A stretch of DNA of 64,000 nt from Streptomyces sp. ATexAB-D23 (GCF_000373645.1 NZ_KB892010.1:94954-158953); one strand, 5' to 3'; shown: positions 1 to 8,948, counted from the stretch's first letter. Program-made: numbers and translations. Notes: a model not told the origin generated them from the letters alone.

Positions 1-757
1 CGTCGAGTGGCTGGCGCAGACCGACGCCGACGTGATCTGCCTCCAGGAGGTGCGCGCCGAGGCGCGGCAGCTGCCCGATGAGGTCCGTGAGCCCGAGGGC
101 TGGCACACCGTGCACGCCCCGGCCGCCGCCAAGGGCCGGGCCGGCGTCTCCGTCTACTCCCGGCGGGCCCCGGAGCGCGTACAGATCGGCTTCGGCGGGT
201 ACGGCCACGCCGGCTGCGAGGAGTTCGACACGAGCGGCCGGTACGTCGAGATCGACCTGCCCGGCGTCACGGTCGCCAGCCTCTACCTGCCCTCCGGCGA
301 GGTCGGCACCGAGCGCCAGGACGAGAAGGAGCGCTTCATGGCGGCCTTCCTGCTCTACCTCGTCGGCCTGAAGGCCCGCGCCGCCGCCGACGGCCGCGAG
401 GTCGTCGTCTGCGGCGACTGGAACATCGCCCATCAGGAGGCGGACCTCAAGAACTGGCGGGCCAACCGCAAGAGCTCCGGCTTCCTCCCCGAGGAACGGG
501 AGTGGCTGACCCGCGTCTTCACCGAGGCCGCGTACGTCGACGTCGTCCGCACCCTGCACCCGGACGTCGAGGGTCCGTATTCGTGGTGGTCCTACCGCGG
601 CCGCGCCTTCGACAACGACACCGGCTGGCGGATCGACTACCAGGTGGCGACCCCGGGCCTCGCCGCCCGCGCGGTGAAGGCCTGGGTCGAGCGCGCCGCC
701 ACCCACGGCGAACGCTGGAGCGACCACGCGCCCGTGACGGTGGTGTACGAGCAGTAG
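1..757 (+). CDS. xth: Exodeoxyribonuclease III (5' end outside window)
   Basis: Mg-dependent AP endonuclease / 3'-5' exonuclease of the EEP (exonuclease III) family, acting in base excision repair in the cytoplasm. The frame is open from base 2, so the gene begins upstream; a GTG at 32 is internal. Family motifs are visible: the metal-binding glutamate in 'ICLQE', the 'GDWNIAH' segment that carries the catalytic Asp/Asn, and the C-terminal 'WSDHAPV' with the catalytic Asp-His. About 251 residues are present of the usual 255-270, so only a few N-terminal residues are missing. The next gene is on the opposite strand, so this is the end of its transcription unit. Confidence 0.93.
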   Translation, partial: VEWLAQTDADVICLQEVRAEARQLPDEVREPEGWHTVHAPAAAKGRAGVSVYSRRAPERVQIGFGGYGHAGCEEFDTSGRYVEIDLPGVTVASLYLPSGEVGTERQDEKERFMAAFLLYLVGLKARAAADGREVVVCGDWNIAHQEADLKNWRANRKSSGFLPEEREWLTRVFTEAAYVDVVRTLHPDVEGPYSWWSYRGRAFDNDTGWRIDYQVATPGLAARAVKAWVERAATHGERWSDHAPVTVVYEQ

Positions 758-858
758 GGAGTGGCGGCGGCTCGCCCTCTCTGGGCGGACCGGGACGACG
801 GCCGCCCTGCCGCCGCGTGCCCGGCAGGCCCCGGCGGCAGCACCGCGGCGCCGCTACC

Positions 859-1365
859 TCACAGCGCCCGGCGCATGCAGCTCCGGGGCCACCGGTCCAG
901 GCCGTGTGCCGCTTCGTGTTCGCGGATCCTCCGCAGCCCCGGGGTGAGCCCGCCGTCGTCCAGGAGCTGGAAACCGCAGCGTTCGTAGTAGGGGGCGTTC
1001 CAGGGGACCTCGGTGAATGTGGTGAGGGTCAGGGCGGGCGCCCCCTCGCGCGTGGCCTGGTGCGCCAGATGGTCCAGCAGCGACCGGCCGACGCCGCGGC
1101 GCGCGCTGTCCGGGTGCACCGAGACCTGTTCGACATGGAGGTTGCCGTCGACACGGTCGGCGATCAGGTAGGCGACCGGGGCGTCGGCTTCGTCGGCCGC
1201 GACCCAGGCCAGTGCGGCCTGTTGGTAGCGGGCGAGCTCTTCGAGCGGGAGCGGCTCGTCGTCGGCGATCTCCGGCATGCCGATGTCGCGGAAGCACCGG
1301 CCCGCGGCCCGCTCGATCTCCTGGAGAAGGGGCAGCTCGTCCGGCCCCACGGCTCGCATACGCAT
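859..1365 (-). CDS. GNAT family N-acetyltransferase
   Basis: Predicted acyl-CoA-dependent N-acetyltransferase of unknown substrate, 168 residues, a normal single-domain GNAT length. The acetyl-CoA-binding motif A is seen as 'VEQVSVHPDSARRGVGRSLL', with R-R-G-V-G as the pyrophosphate loop, followed by 'APYYERCGFQ', the usual GNAT motif B tail. I start it at the ATG ending at 1365. An in-frame ATG at 1407 would add 14 residues that do not fit the fold. It stands alone between convergent exonuclease III and an unrelated membrane protein gene, so context does not suggest a substrate. Confidence 0.8.
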   Translation of the reverse strand: MRMRAVGPDELPLLQEIERAAGRCFRDIGMPEIADDEPLPLEELARYQQAALAWVAADEADAPVAYLIADRVDGNLHVEQVSVHPDSARRGVGRSLLDHLAHQATREGAPALTLTTFTEVPWNAPYYERCGFQLLDDGGLTPGLRRIREHEAAHGLDRWPRSCMRRAL

Positions 1366-1470
1366 GGGCGCATTGTTCAGGACCGGCCGTTGCGGGGCCA
1401 CCGACATATCCGCCGGACGTGGGCGGGCCCCTGCCGTACGCGGCTCACGAGCCGTGGCGGTCCCTGTGCG

Positions 1471-2619
1471 TCAGGCGCGGCGCCAGCGGTAGTCCGCGCC
1501 CTTGCCGTACTGGCACTTCATGAGCGTTCCGGCATCGGTGTAGCCGAGGGCTCCGGGGTCTCCGCACCAGGCTCCGGGGTGTACGCCCCGCTGCGGTCCC
1601 GGGGCGGCGGCGGGGCCGTCCCCCGTCGTGCCGTCCCCCGTCGTGCCGTCGTCGGTCGTGTCGTCGGCTTCGTCATCCGTGGGTTCGGGGCCGGGCATGC
1701 CGGTCGTGTCGTCGACGTTCTCCTCGGAGCAGCCGCCGTCGTCCGGGTCGGCGATCGTCACGAGCCACAGTTCGTCGCTCTCGTGGACGCCGTCGCCGTA
1801 GTCCTCCTGAAGGCTCAGCCGGTGATCGGGGTTGCGGCCCCAGTCGTAGTCGGCCAGACCGTCGTCGGTCGTCAGTTCGGCGGTGCACACGGGCCAGCCG
1901 GCGAACGAGGACCGTCCCTCGTAACCGTCGCTGTACCTGTCCAGGTTCAGCGGATCGCCGGTGGCGTGGTTCCTGACGACGACGTGTCCCCGGTCGTGTT
2001 CCCGCAGCAGGGACCACGCCTCGGCCCACGTCCTGTCCGGCAGGTCTTCGTCCGTCGCGAGCGACGGCGTACCGCCTCCCTCGTCGTCCGTCCCGGAGGG
2101 GGTGGGGCCAGGGGCGGCGGCCACGGATTGCGCGGGCTGCCCGCCATCGGCGTGCTCGGCTATGAGCGCCGTGACGGCGAACGTCAGCAGGAGCGCGAAG
2201 ACGGCCAGAGTCCACTTCGCGGAGGAGGGCCAACGCGAAGAACGCGAAGAACGCGCCGGGTCGTCGGCCGCAGGTGTCCGCGCCGCGTGCCCGGCCGCCG
2301 GCTCCGCCTCCTGGCGGGCGGGGGCGGGTGGGCGCCCTTGGCAGAGGTCGCAGCGGTATACGTCCCGGCTGATCCGGGTACGCGCGGCCCGCGTGGTACC
2401 GCACCGGTCGCAGGCCGGCCTCGGCGGCTTCGGCCCCCCGGGGGGCTCGGGAGCGTGCCACCGCTGCACGATCCCGTTGGGCCGCTCCCTGCGCACACCC
2501 GCCGGAGGATGCCCCGCGGCGCGCGCGTGTCCGCGCACCGCCGAGGCGATCGTCACCCCCTCGGGCTGAGCGACCGTGCCGCCGCACGCCTCGCACGTCC
2601 AGCGATCCGATTCCGCCAT
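1471..2619 (-). CDS. Zinc-ribbon, single-pass membrane protein of unknown function
   Basis: I do not recognise a named family. The 382-residue protein begins with cysteine pairs typical of zinc ribbons (CEAC near residue 9, CDRC near 71, CDLC near 91), followed by a proline/alanine-rich stretch. One hydrophobic helix lies near residues 134-154 (TLAVFALLLTFAVTALIA). The C-terminal half is acidic, contains a short D/T/G repeat (DDGTTGDGTTGDG), and ends in a Cys-containing segment rich in Gly, Tyr and Trp. The likely topology is a cytoplasmic metal-binding N-terminus and an exported C-terminus. Its start is 45 bp downstream of the end of the MerR gene, so the two may be cotranscribed. Confidence 0.7.
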   Translation of the reverse strand: MAESDRWTCEACGGTVAQPEGVTIASAVRGHARAAGHPPAGVRRERPNGIVQRWHAPEPPGGPKPPRPACDRCGTTRAARTRISRDVYRCDLCQGRPPAPARQEAEPAAGHAARTPAADDPARSSRSSRWPSSAKWTLAVFALLLTFAVTALIAEHADGGQPAQSVAAAPGPTPSGTDDEGGGTPSLATDEDLPDRTWAEAWSLLREHDRGHVVVRNHATGDPLNLDRYSDGYEGRSSFAGWPVCTAELTTDDGLADYDWGRNPDHRLSLQEDYGDGVHESDELWLVTIADPDDGGCSEENVDDTTGMPGPEPTDDEADDTTDDGTTGDGTTGDGPAAAPGPQRGVHPGAWCGDPGALGYTDAGTLMKCQYGKGADYRWRRA

Positions 2620-2663
2620 GTGCCGCCCCCGTCCCCCGCGTCTCCGGCTGCCGCTCCCGTCCC

Positions 2664-3329
2664 CTACGCCTCCGGCTGCTGCTCCCGCCGCAGTCGCCGG
2701 TCCAGGGCCATCGACAGTTCCGCGTCCATCACCGCGCGGGCCAGCGGGCGGAGTTGGGGTGGTTCGGGCTCCGCGCTGTAGGCACGGAGCACCGTGACGA
2801 AGAGGTCGGCCAGCGCCTCCGCGTGCTCGCGGACGTGGCGTCCGGTGGCCAGGACCGTGGCGAGCGGGACGCCCTCCCGTACCAGCTCGGCCGACACCTC
2901 CAGCAGGCGGCGGCTGATGTGGACGATCTCCTCGCCGTCCGTGCCGAGGTAGCCCAGCTCCAGGGCGGTCGCCAGGTTCTCCGGGGTCGACTCGTCCTGG
3001 AAGTAGTCCGCCAGCTGCTCGGGCGTGAGCCGGACCGGGACCTCCTCGGTCGGCTCGCCCAGGCCCAGGACCTCCGCCACATCGCGCCCGCTCTCGAAGG
3101 TGCGGGCCAGGTCGGCGATGCCGGTCAGGGTGTGGCCGCGCTCCAGGAGTCCGGTGATCGTGCGCAGGCGGGCCAGGTGGTGGTCGTCGTACCAGGCGAT
3201 GCGGCCCTCGCGGCGGGGCGGCGAGATCAGGCCGCGTTCCCGGTAGAAACGCAGGGTCCGTACGGGGATGCCGGCTTCCTTGGCCAGCTCCTCCATGCGG
3301 TACTCGCGGTGCTCGCTTCCTTCTGCCAC
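2664..3329 (-). CDS. MerR family transcriptional regulator
   Basis: 221-residue DNA-binding regulator. The N-terminal winged HTH is typical of MerR proteins ('YRMEELAKEAGIPVRTLRFYRERGLI', broken here as residues ~10-36), followed by a dimerisation helix and a C-terminal helical effector domain (~110-210) with no cysteine pair, so it is probably not a metal sensor. The start is GTG at 3329; an ATG at 3296 would leave the HTH intact and is the alternative. It is divergent from the monooxygenase-hydrolase-SDR operon with a 161-bp shared intergenic region containing an inverted repeat of promoter-spacer length. It is therefore probably the local regulator of that operon (inference). Confidence 0.88.
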   Translation of the reverse strand: MAEGSEHREYRMEELAKEAGIPVRTLRFYRERGLISPPRREGRIAWYDDHHLARLRTITGLLERGHTLTGIADLARTFESGRDVAEVLGLGEPTEEVPVRLTPEQLADYFQDESTPENLATALELGYLGTDGEEIVHISRRLLEVSAELVREGVPLATVLATGRHVREHAEALADLFVTVLRAYSAEPEPPQLRPLARAVMDAELSMALDRRLRREQQPEA

Positions 3330-3351
3330 CCCCGCACCCTACCGGCCGCCC

Positions 3352-3377
3352 CGGTACGGGAGGAGCGTGTTGTACCG
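3352..3377. promoter_or_regulatory. Inverted repeat, candidate MerR operator
   Basis: CGGTAC at 3352-3357 and its complement GTACCG at 3372-3377 are separated by 14 bases, 23 bp upstream of the MerR start. A further CGGTAC half-site is at 3411-3416. MerR proteins bind dyads lying in an over-long promoter spacer; the position between divergent genes fits, but the protein-site pairing is inferred. Confidence 0.4.
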
Positions 3378-3440
3378 CCGGTAACTTTCCCGCGTCCGCC
3401 CCCTACCCATCGGTACGAAGCTGCTCTACCCTCCCAACAA

Positions 3441-3458
3441 TGCCAGTGATTGCTGGCA
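3441..3458. promoter_or_regulatory. Inverted repeat upstream of monooxygenase operon
   Basis: TGCCAG (3441-3446), six bases, then CTGGCA (3453-3458): a perfect dyad 32 bp before the monooxygenase ATG. It lies at the operon's promoter/leader, so it may be a second operator or a leader hairpin. Confidence 0.35.
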
Positions 3459-3490
3459 GAGTCGTGTGACGTACCGCGGGAGGCGGCAGC

Positions 3491-5017
3491 ATGGCCCAGC
3501 ACGAGCATGTACGCGTGGCGGTGATCGGAAGCGGATTCGGGGGCCTCGGGGCGGCGGTCCGGCTGCGCCGCGAAGGCATCACCGATTTCGTGATCCTGGA
3601 GCGGGCCGGTTCGGTCGGCGGCACCTGGCGCGACAACAGCTATCCCGGCTGCGCCTGCGACGTACCGTCCCACCTCTACTCCTTCTCGTTCGCCCCCAAC
3701 CCCGACTGGCCGCGCACCTTCTCCGGGCAGGAGCACATCCGCGCCTACCTGGAGCACGTCGCCGACACCTTCGGGCTCCGCCCGCACCTGCGCCTCGATC
3801 ACGAGGTGACGCGGATGCGCTGGGACAACGACGAGCTGCACTGGATCATCGACAGCGCGGGCGGCACCACCGTCGTCGCCGACGTCGTCGTCTCCGCGAC
3901 CGGCCCGCTCTCCGACCCCAAGACGCCCGACATCCCCGGGCTCGCCGACTTCCCGGGCAAGGTCTTCCACTCCGCTCGCTGGGACCACGAGGCCGACCTC
4001 GCCGGCAAGCGCGTCGCGATGATCGGAACCGGCGCCTCCGCCATCCAGATCGTCCCCGCGATCCAGCCGAAGGCCGGAAAGCTCACCCTCTTCCAGCGCA
4101 CCCCGCCCTGGGTCATGCCCCGCATGGACCGCGAGATCAGCGGCGCCGAGCGCTGGCTGCACCGCGCCGTCCCCGCCACCGGCACCGCCCGCCGCGGCCT
4201 GCTCTGGGGCATCCGCGAACTCCAGGTCAGCGCCTTCACCAAGCACCCCGACCAACTCGGCCTGGTCGAGCGGATAGCCAAGTCCAACATGGCCCGCGCC
4301 ATCAAGGACCCCGCCCTGCGCGCCAAGCTCACCCCCTCGTACCGCATCGGCTGCAAGCGCATCCTGCTGTCGAGCACGTACTACCCCGCCCTCGCCCAGC
4401 CCAACGTCGATGTCGTCGCCTCCGGCCTCGCCGAGGTGCGCGGCTCGACGGTCGTCGCCTCGGACGGTACGGAGACCGAGGTCGACGCGATCATCTTCGG
4501 CACCGGCTTCCACGTCACCGACATGCCGATCGCCGAGCGCGTCGTCGGCGCCGACGGCATCACGCTCGCCGAGTCCTGGAAGGACGGCATGCAGGCGCTG
4601 CGCGGCGCGAGCGCCGCCGGCTTCCCGAACTGGATGACCATCATCGGCCCCAACACCGGCCTCGGGAACTCCTCGATGATCCTCATGATCGAGGCCCAGC
4701 TGAACTACATGGCCGACTACCTGCGCCAGTTGGACGTCCTCGGCGGCAAGGTCGCCCTCGACGCCCGCCCCTCCGCCGTCGGTGCCTGGAACCGCCGCGT
4801 CCAGGACCGCATGAAGCGCACCGTCTGGAACACGGGCGGCTGCAACAGCTGGTACCTGGACGCCAACGGCCGCAACACCACCGTCTGGCCCGGCACCACC
4901 ACCGAGTTCCGCAAGGTCACCCGCAACGTGGACATCTCCGAGTACCAGGTCCTGCGGACCCCCGTACCCGCGCAGCGCAAGGCCGGCGAGGCCGTCGCCG
5001 AGGAGGTGGCCCGATGA
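3491..5017 (+). CDS. Flavin-containing monooxygenase, Baeyer-Villiger type
   Basis: FAD- and NADPH-dependent monooxygenase, 508 residues, predicted to insert oxygen next to a carbonyl (ketone to ester) or oxygenate a heteroatom. The FAD-binding Rossmann motif G-S-G-F-G-G is at residues 13-18 and the second, NADPH-binding, G-T-G-A-S-A at 179-184. Between them F154-x-G156-xxx-H160-xxx-W164-D165 matches the Baeyer-Villiger fingerprint FxGxxxHxxxW[P/D]. The start ATG is preceded by a GGGAGG ribosome-binding site. It overlaps the downstream alpha/beta hydrolase by ATGA, so an ester product could be hydrolysed by the next enzyme. From memory, Streptomyces coelicolor SCO3172 is a Baeyer-Villiger monooxygenase in a similar neighbourhood. 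Confidence 0.88.
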   Translation: MAQHEHVRVAVIGSGFGGLGAAVRLRREGITDFVILERAGSVGGTWRDNSYPGCACDVPSHLYSFSFAPNPDWPRTFSGQEHIRAYLEHVADTFGLRPHLRLDHEVTRMRWDNDELHWIIDSAGGTTVVADVVVSATGPLSDPKTPDIPGLADFPGKVFHSARWDHEADLAGKRVAMIGTGASAIQIVPAIQPKAGKLTLFQRTPPWVMPRMDREISGAERWLHRAVPATGTARRGLLWGIRELQVSAFTKHPDQLGLVERIAKSNMARAIKDPALRAKLTPSYRIGCKRILLSSTYYPALAQPNVDVVASGLAEVRGSTVVASDGTETEVDAIIFGTGFHVTDMPIAERVVGADGITLAESWKDGMQALRGASAAGFPNWMTIIGPNTGLGNSSMILMIEAQLNYMADYLRQLDVLGGKVALDARPSAVGAWNRRVQDRMKRTVWNTGGCNSWYLDANGRNTTVWPGTTTEFRKVTRNVDISEYQVLRTPVPAQRKAGEAVAEEVAR

Positions 5018-5964
5018 GCCGGCCCCTCCCCGTCTCCGGACGCCGTCCCGTGCCCGCCCGCGAACTCCTCGCCGTGTCCGCCGACGGCTCCCGCATACAC
5101 GTCGAGATCCACGGCCAGGACGGCGCACCCGCCGTCGTCCTCTCCCACGGCTGGACCTGCAACACCCACTTCTGGGACGCCCAGATCAAGGACCTCGCCG
5201 TCGACCACCGCGTCATCGCCTACGACCAGCGCGGACACGGCACCTCACCCGCCGCCGCCCGCGACGGCTACAGCACCGACGCCCTCGCCGACGACCTCGA
5301 AGCGGTACTCGCCGCCACCCTCGCCCCCGGCGAGAAGGCGGTACTCGCCGGACACTCCATGGGCGGCATGACCATCATGTCCGCCTCCCGCCGCCCCGGG
5401 CTCCGCGAGCACGCCGCCGCCGTCCTCCTGTGCAGCACCGGCAGCTCCCGCCTCCTCGCCGAGTCCCGCGTCGTCCCGATGCGCCCCGGCGCCGTCCGAA
5501 CCCGCCTCACCCGCGCCGTACTCGGCGCCCGCGCCCCCCTCGGACCGGTGACACCGGTGTCCCGCCGGATACTCAAGTACGGGACAATGGGGGCCGGTTC
5601 GGCCCCCGATCGGGTCGACACCTGCGCCCGCATCGTGCACGAGTGCCCCCGCAAACCCCGGGTGGCCTGGGGCCACGTCCTCGCCGACCTGGATCTGGAC
5701 GAGGGCGTACGGGAACTGCGCGTACCCACCGCGGTCGTCGCGGGCACGGAGGACCGGCTCACGCCGCCCGTCCACGCCCGCGCCATCGCGGCAGCGCTGC
5801 CCGACTGCCTGGGGCTGACCGAGCTGGCCGGCATGGGCCATATGACTCCGGTGGAGGCTCCGGAGGTGGTCACGGCGAAGATACGGGAACTGGTGACCGC
5901 ATACCTCCCGGTTCTGCCGGAACGGGACACCACTGACGTCGAGGGCAAGGAGGAGGTCGCATGA
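5014..5964 (+). CDS. Alpha/beta hydrolase
   Basis: 316-residue serine hydrolase of the alpha/beta fold. The nucleophile elbow is G-H-S-M-G-G, the oxyanion region follows 'LSHGWTCNTHFWD', the acid residue is probably in 'VAGTEDRLTPP' and the histidine in 'AGMGHMTPVEAP'. The start codon overlaps the monooxygenase stop (ATGA at 5014-5017), and its own stop overlaps the SDR start, indicating translational coupling. By context it probably hydrolyses the ester or lactone made by the monooxygenase; that is inference and no substrate can be read from the sequence. Confidence 0.87.
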   Translation: MSRPLPVSGRRPVPARELLAVSADGSRIHVEIHGQDGAPAVVLSHGWTCNTHFWDAQIKDLAVDHRVIAYDQRGHGTSPAAARDGYSTDALADDLEAVLAATLAPGEKAVLAGHSMGGMTIMSASRRPGLREHAAAVLLCSTGSSRLLAESRVVPMRPGAVRTRLTRAVLGARAPLGPVTPVSRRILKYGTMGAGSAPDRVDTCARIVHECPRKPRVAWGHVLADLDLDEGVRELRVPTAVVAGTEDRLTPPVHARAIAAALPDCLGLTELAGMGHMTPVEAPEVVTAKIRELVTAYLPVLPERDTTDVEGKEEVA

Positions 5965-6854
5965 GCGGCAGGGGAATTCTCGAAGGACAGGTCGTCGTCG
6001 TCACCGGAGCCGCCCGCGGCGTCGGCGAACTCCTCGCCCGCAAGCTCTCGGCCCGCGGCGCGATCCTCGCCCTCGTCGGCCTCGAACCGGACGAGCTGAA
6101 GAAGGTCTCCGAACGCCTCCACGGCGAAAGCGACCACTGGCACGCCGACGTCACCGACCACGAGGCCATGGCCCGCGTCGCCCAGGAGGTCAAGGCCCGC
6201 TTCGGCAAGGTCGACATCGTCGTCGCCAACGCGGGCGTCGCCACCGGCGGCCCCCTCATCGACTCCGACCCCGTCGCCTGGCGCCGGGTCATCGAGGTCA
6301 ACCTCATCGGCGGCGCCGTCACCGCCCGCGCCTTCCTGCCCGTACTCATGGAGAGCCGCGGCTACTTCCTCCAGATCGCCTCCCTCGCCGCGATAACCCC
6401 GGCCCCGATGATGAGCGCCTACTGCGCCTCCAAATCGGGCGTCGAGGCCTTCGCCCACAGCCTCCGCGCCGAGGTCGGCTACCGGGGCGTGAAGGTCGGC
6501 GTCGGCTACCTCTCCTGGACCGACACCGACATGGTCCGCGGCGCCGACGAGGACGACGTCATGCGCGACCTGCGCAAGCGGCTGCCCTGGCCGGCCAACC
6601 GCACGTACCCGCTCGGCCCCGCCGTCGACCGCATCGTCGCCGGCATCGAGCGCCGCTCCGCCCATGTCTACGCCCAGTGGTGGCTGCGCGGCATGCAGTC
6701 CGTACGCGGCTACCTGCCGACCCTCATCGGCGTCGTCGGCCAGCGCGAGATGCGCCGCTTCGGCCCCCGCCTGGAAGGCGTCAGCAAGGGCCTCGTGGGC
6801 GCGGGCGGCGCCGCTGACCAGGACGAACGCTCGGCGCGTACGCAGCGTAACTGA
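5961..6854 (+). CDS. Short-chain dehydrogenase/reductase (SDR)
   Basis: NAD(P)-dependent oxidoreductase, 297 residues. The classical SDR features are present: T-G-A-A-R-G-V-G cofactor motif near residues 15-22, NAG in 'VVANAGVATG', the catalytic serine in 'QIASLAAI' and Y-C-A-S-K catalytic Tyr-Lys. The tail after about residue 250 is longer than in minimal SDRs and basic. ATGA overlap with the hydrolase makes it the third gene of a coupled operon; it could oxidise or reduce the alcohol/ketone entering or leaving the monooxygenase step (inference). Confidence 0.88.
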   Translation: MSGRGILEGQVVVVTGAARGVGELLARKLSARGAILALVGLEPDELKKVSERLHGESDHWHADVTDHEAMARVAQEVKARFGKVDIVVANAGVATGGPLIDSDPVAWRRVIEVNLIGGAVTARAFLPVLMESRGYFLQIASLAAITPAPMMSAYCASKSGVEAFAHSLRAEVGYRGVKVGVGYLSWTDTDMVRGADEDDVMRDLRKRLPWPANRTYPLGPAVDRIVAGIERRSAHVYAQWWLRGMQSVRGYLPTLIGVVGQREMRRFGPRLEGVSKGLVGAGGAADQDERSARTQRN

Positions 6855-6940
6855 TCGACATGCGGAGCGTGGGCGGCCATGTGAATCTGGTCGAGGCCCC
6901 ACCGGGGCCGTCCCCCACGCACCACATAGGAGTGAACAGC

Positions 6941-7141
6941 ATGGGCATCGCCGACCAGTTCAAGGACAAGGCCAAGGACCTCGCCGACCAGGCGAAGAGC
7001 GCGGCGCAGGACCAGGGTCAGAAGCAGTCGAAGGACCGCAAGGGCGGCGAGGGCCGCGACAAGGCCCGCAACACGGCGGAGCAGGGCCGCGACCGTGCGC
7101 AGGGCGCTGCGGACGACATGCGGGAGCGCTTCGACCGTTGA
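6941..7141 (+). CDS. Small hydrophilic CsbD/MT0933-like protein
   Basis: 66-residue, highly charged and Gln/Lys/Asp-rich protein with a repeated K-D/A-K-D-L-A-D-Q pattern and no hydrophobic core. It resembles the small stress-associated proteins annotated in Streptomyces as CsbD-like or MT0933-like 'antitoxins', but no partner toxin is adjacent. The ATG at 6941 follows a good AGGAG site. A strong hairpin terminator begins 28 bp after the stop. Function is unknown; a disordered stress protein is the likeliest reading. Confidence 0.65.
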   Translation: MGIADQFKDKAKDLADQAKSAAQDQGQKQSKDRKGGEGRDKARNTAEQGRDRAQGAADDMRERFDR

Positions 7142-7168
7142 CCGGTCGACGGCTGCCTTACGCGCCGA

Positions 7169-7201
7169 GGGGCGCGCCCGGACCACCACCGGGCGCGCCC
7201 C
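7169..7201 (+). terminator. Rho-independent-type terminator hairpin
   Basis: A 13-bp perfect stem (GGGGCGCGCCCGG / CCGGGCGCGCCCC) with a 7-base loop ACCACCA, directly after the small hydrophilic protein gene and followed by TT. Streptomyces terminators commonly lack a long U-tract. Confidence 0.75.
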
Positions 7202-7640
7202 TTCGCGCTGCCCGAGGGGCCGCCTCGGCGGGCCCCGACAGCCGCCCTTGCCTCAGCCTCAGCCGCAGATGGACGTCACCCCGCGAACTCCTCTCGGGTC
7301 ACCCTGCCTTGCTCTCGTGGGCCTGGGGCCCTGCTCCGCCGGCCGTGGATCCATGAAGAGTTGCCGTTCTCAGTTGCTGCGGGCGGTCAGGCCATCACGG
7401 AACTCCTGTGACCGCCCCGACATCAACCTCAGGTTGACCGGTCTCTGGCGCCCGGCTAAATTCGCACCGTGCGGCTCATGCGCCTTGACGGAGACCCCCA
7501 AAGGAATCTCCCGCGCCGGGACCCGCGACCGTAGGCGTTAACGTCAATCAACGCGTCACACCTTTCTGCCCGCAATGACACGGCAGGAGGCGGCGCGTCG
7601 ATATACGAGGGCCGTTGCCTGCCGGGAATCGGAGTCCCCG
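7202..7640. other. Intergenic region with a 15-bp palindrome
   Basis: No credible coding frame. It contains a perfect palindrome TCAACCT-C-AGGTTGA at 7423-7437, about 200 bp before the exporter start, which may be an operator for the exporter. No promoter hexamers can be assigned with confidence. Confidence 0.4.
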
Positions 7641-8948
7641 GTGGCCGACAATGCCCCCCAGCCCACCGCGAAGACCGAGGACCCCGAGTCCGCGCCCCCC
7701 GGCATCGCCCAGCGCCGCAGACGCTTCACCGTCGACACCACGCCGCTGCGGATCAAGCCCTTCCGCCGCTTGTGGTCCTCCACCATCGTCACCGCGATCG
7801 GCAGCCAGCTCACCGCGGTCGCCGTCCCGCTCCAGATCTACGAGGACACGGGATCCTCCGCCCTCGTCGGTGTCGCCGGAGCCGTGGCACTCGTGCCGCT
7901 CATCGTCTTCGCACTGTGGGGCGGTGCCATCGCCGACCTGCGTGACCGCCGCACGCTGCTGCTCTTCAGCAACGCCGGCATCGCTGTCACCTCGCTCCTC
8001 TTCTGGGTGCAGGCCGCCCTCGGGATGCAGTCCGTCACGGTGCTCTTCGTCCTGCTCGCCTTCCAACAGGCCCTCTTCGGCATCAACTCCCCGACCCGCA
8101 CCGCCTCCGTCGCACGCCTCGTCCCCGAGGCGCAACTCCCCGCCGCGACCGCGCTCACCTCCACCGTCGCGCAGTTCGGACAGATCCTCGGCCCGCTGCT
8201 CGCAGGGGCGCTCGCCCCCGTCCTCGGCATCTCCACGCTCTACCTCATAGACACGCTCGCGCTCGTCATCACGCTGCGGGCGGTGTGGAAGCTGCCGCCG
8301 CTGCCGCCGCTCAAGGTCACCGCGCGTCGCGCCCGGCTCACGGACATCTTCGACGGCTTCCGCTACCTCTGGCCGCGCAAGCTCCTCCTCGTCTCCTTCC
8401 TCGCCGACATCGCCGCGATGGTGCTCGGGATGCCACGCGCCCTCTTTCCCGAGATGGCGCACTCGTACTTCGGCGGCGATGCCGCGCTCGGCGTGCTCTA
8501 CGCGGCGCTGCCCGTCGGCGCACTGTTGTGCGGCGTCTTCTCGGGGCTCTACTCACACATCCGCAGGCACGGCATGATGGTCGTTCTCTCGATCGTCGGG
8601 TGGGGCCTCGCCGTCGCGGGTCTCGGCCTCGCGCACTCGCTGTGGCTCGCGGCCCTCATGCTCGCGCTCGCGGGAGCCGCCGACATGATCTCCATGGTGT
8701 TCCGCGGTGTCATTCTCCAGACCGAGGCCACGGACGAGATGCGCGGCCGGACGCAGGGCGTCTTCACCGTCGTCGTCGCGGGCGGCCCGCGCCTCGCCGA
8801 TCTCCTGCACGGCACCGTGGGCGAGGCGGCGGGCGCGCGCTCGGCCACGTTCGGCGGGGGACTGCTCGTAGTCGTCGCCGTCGTGGTCCTCGCCCTCGCG
8901 GTACCGGCCTTCTGGCGGTACCGACCGGATCCCTTGAAAAGCGCATGA
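7641..8948 (+). CDS. MFS transporter (EntS-like exporter family)
   Basis: Major facilitator superfamily exporter of about 435 residues with roughly 12 hydrophobic segments; the conserved loop 2-3 motif is seen as 'GGAIADLRDRRTLLL'. The family includes enterobactin-exporter-like proteins, so a small-molecule export role is likely, substrate unknown. I choose the GTG at 7641, which has GGAG at optimal spacing; an ATG at 7575 in the same frame lacks a ribosome-binding site and would add 22 polar residues. The gene is monocistronic and convergent with the lectin gene. Confidence 0.85.
   Translation: MADNAPQPTAKTEDPESAPPGIAQRRRRFTVDTTPLRIKPFRRLWSSTIVTAIGSQLTAVAVPLQIYEDTGSSALVGVAGAVALVPLIVFALWGGAIADLRDRRTLLLFSNAGIAVTSLLFWVQAALGMQSVTVLFVLLAFQQALFGINSPTRTASVARLVPEAQLPAATALTSTVAQFGQILGPLLAGALAPVLGISTLYLIDTLALVITLRAVWKLPPLPPLKVTARRARLTDIFDGFRYLWPRKLLLVSFLADIAAMVLGMPRALFPEMAHSYFGGDAALGVLYAALPVGALLCGVFSGLYSHIRRHGMMVVLSIVGWGLAVAGLGLAHSLWLAALMLALAGAADMISMVFRGVILQTEATDEMRGRTQGVFTVVVAGGPRLADLLHGTVGEAAGARSATFGGGLLVVVAVVVLALAVPAFWRYRPDPLKSA

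Noticed and set aside
502..2781. 759-codon plus-strand frame
   Set aside because: Runs through the end of exonuclease III and two minus-strand genes; Arg/Pro/Gly-rich shadow.
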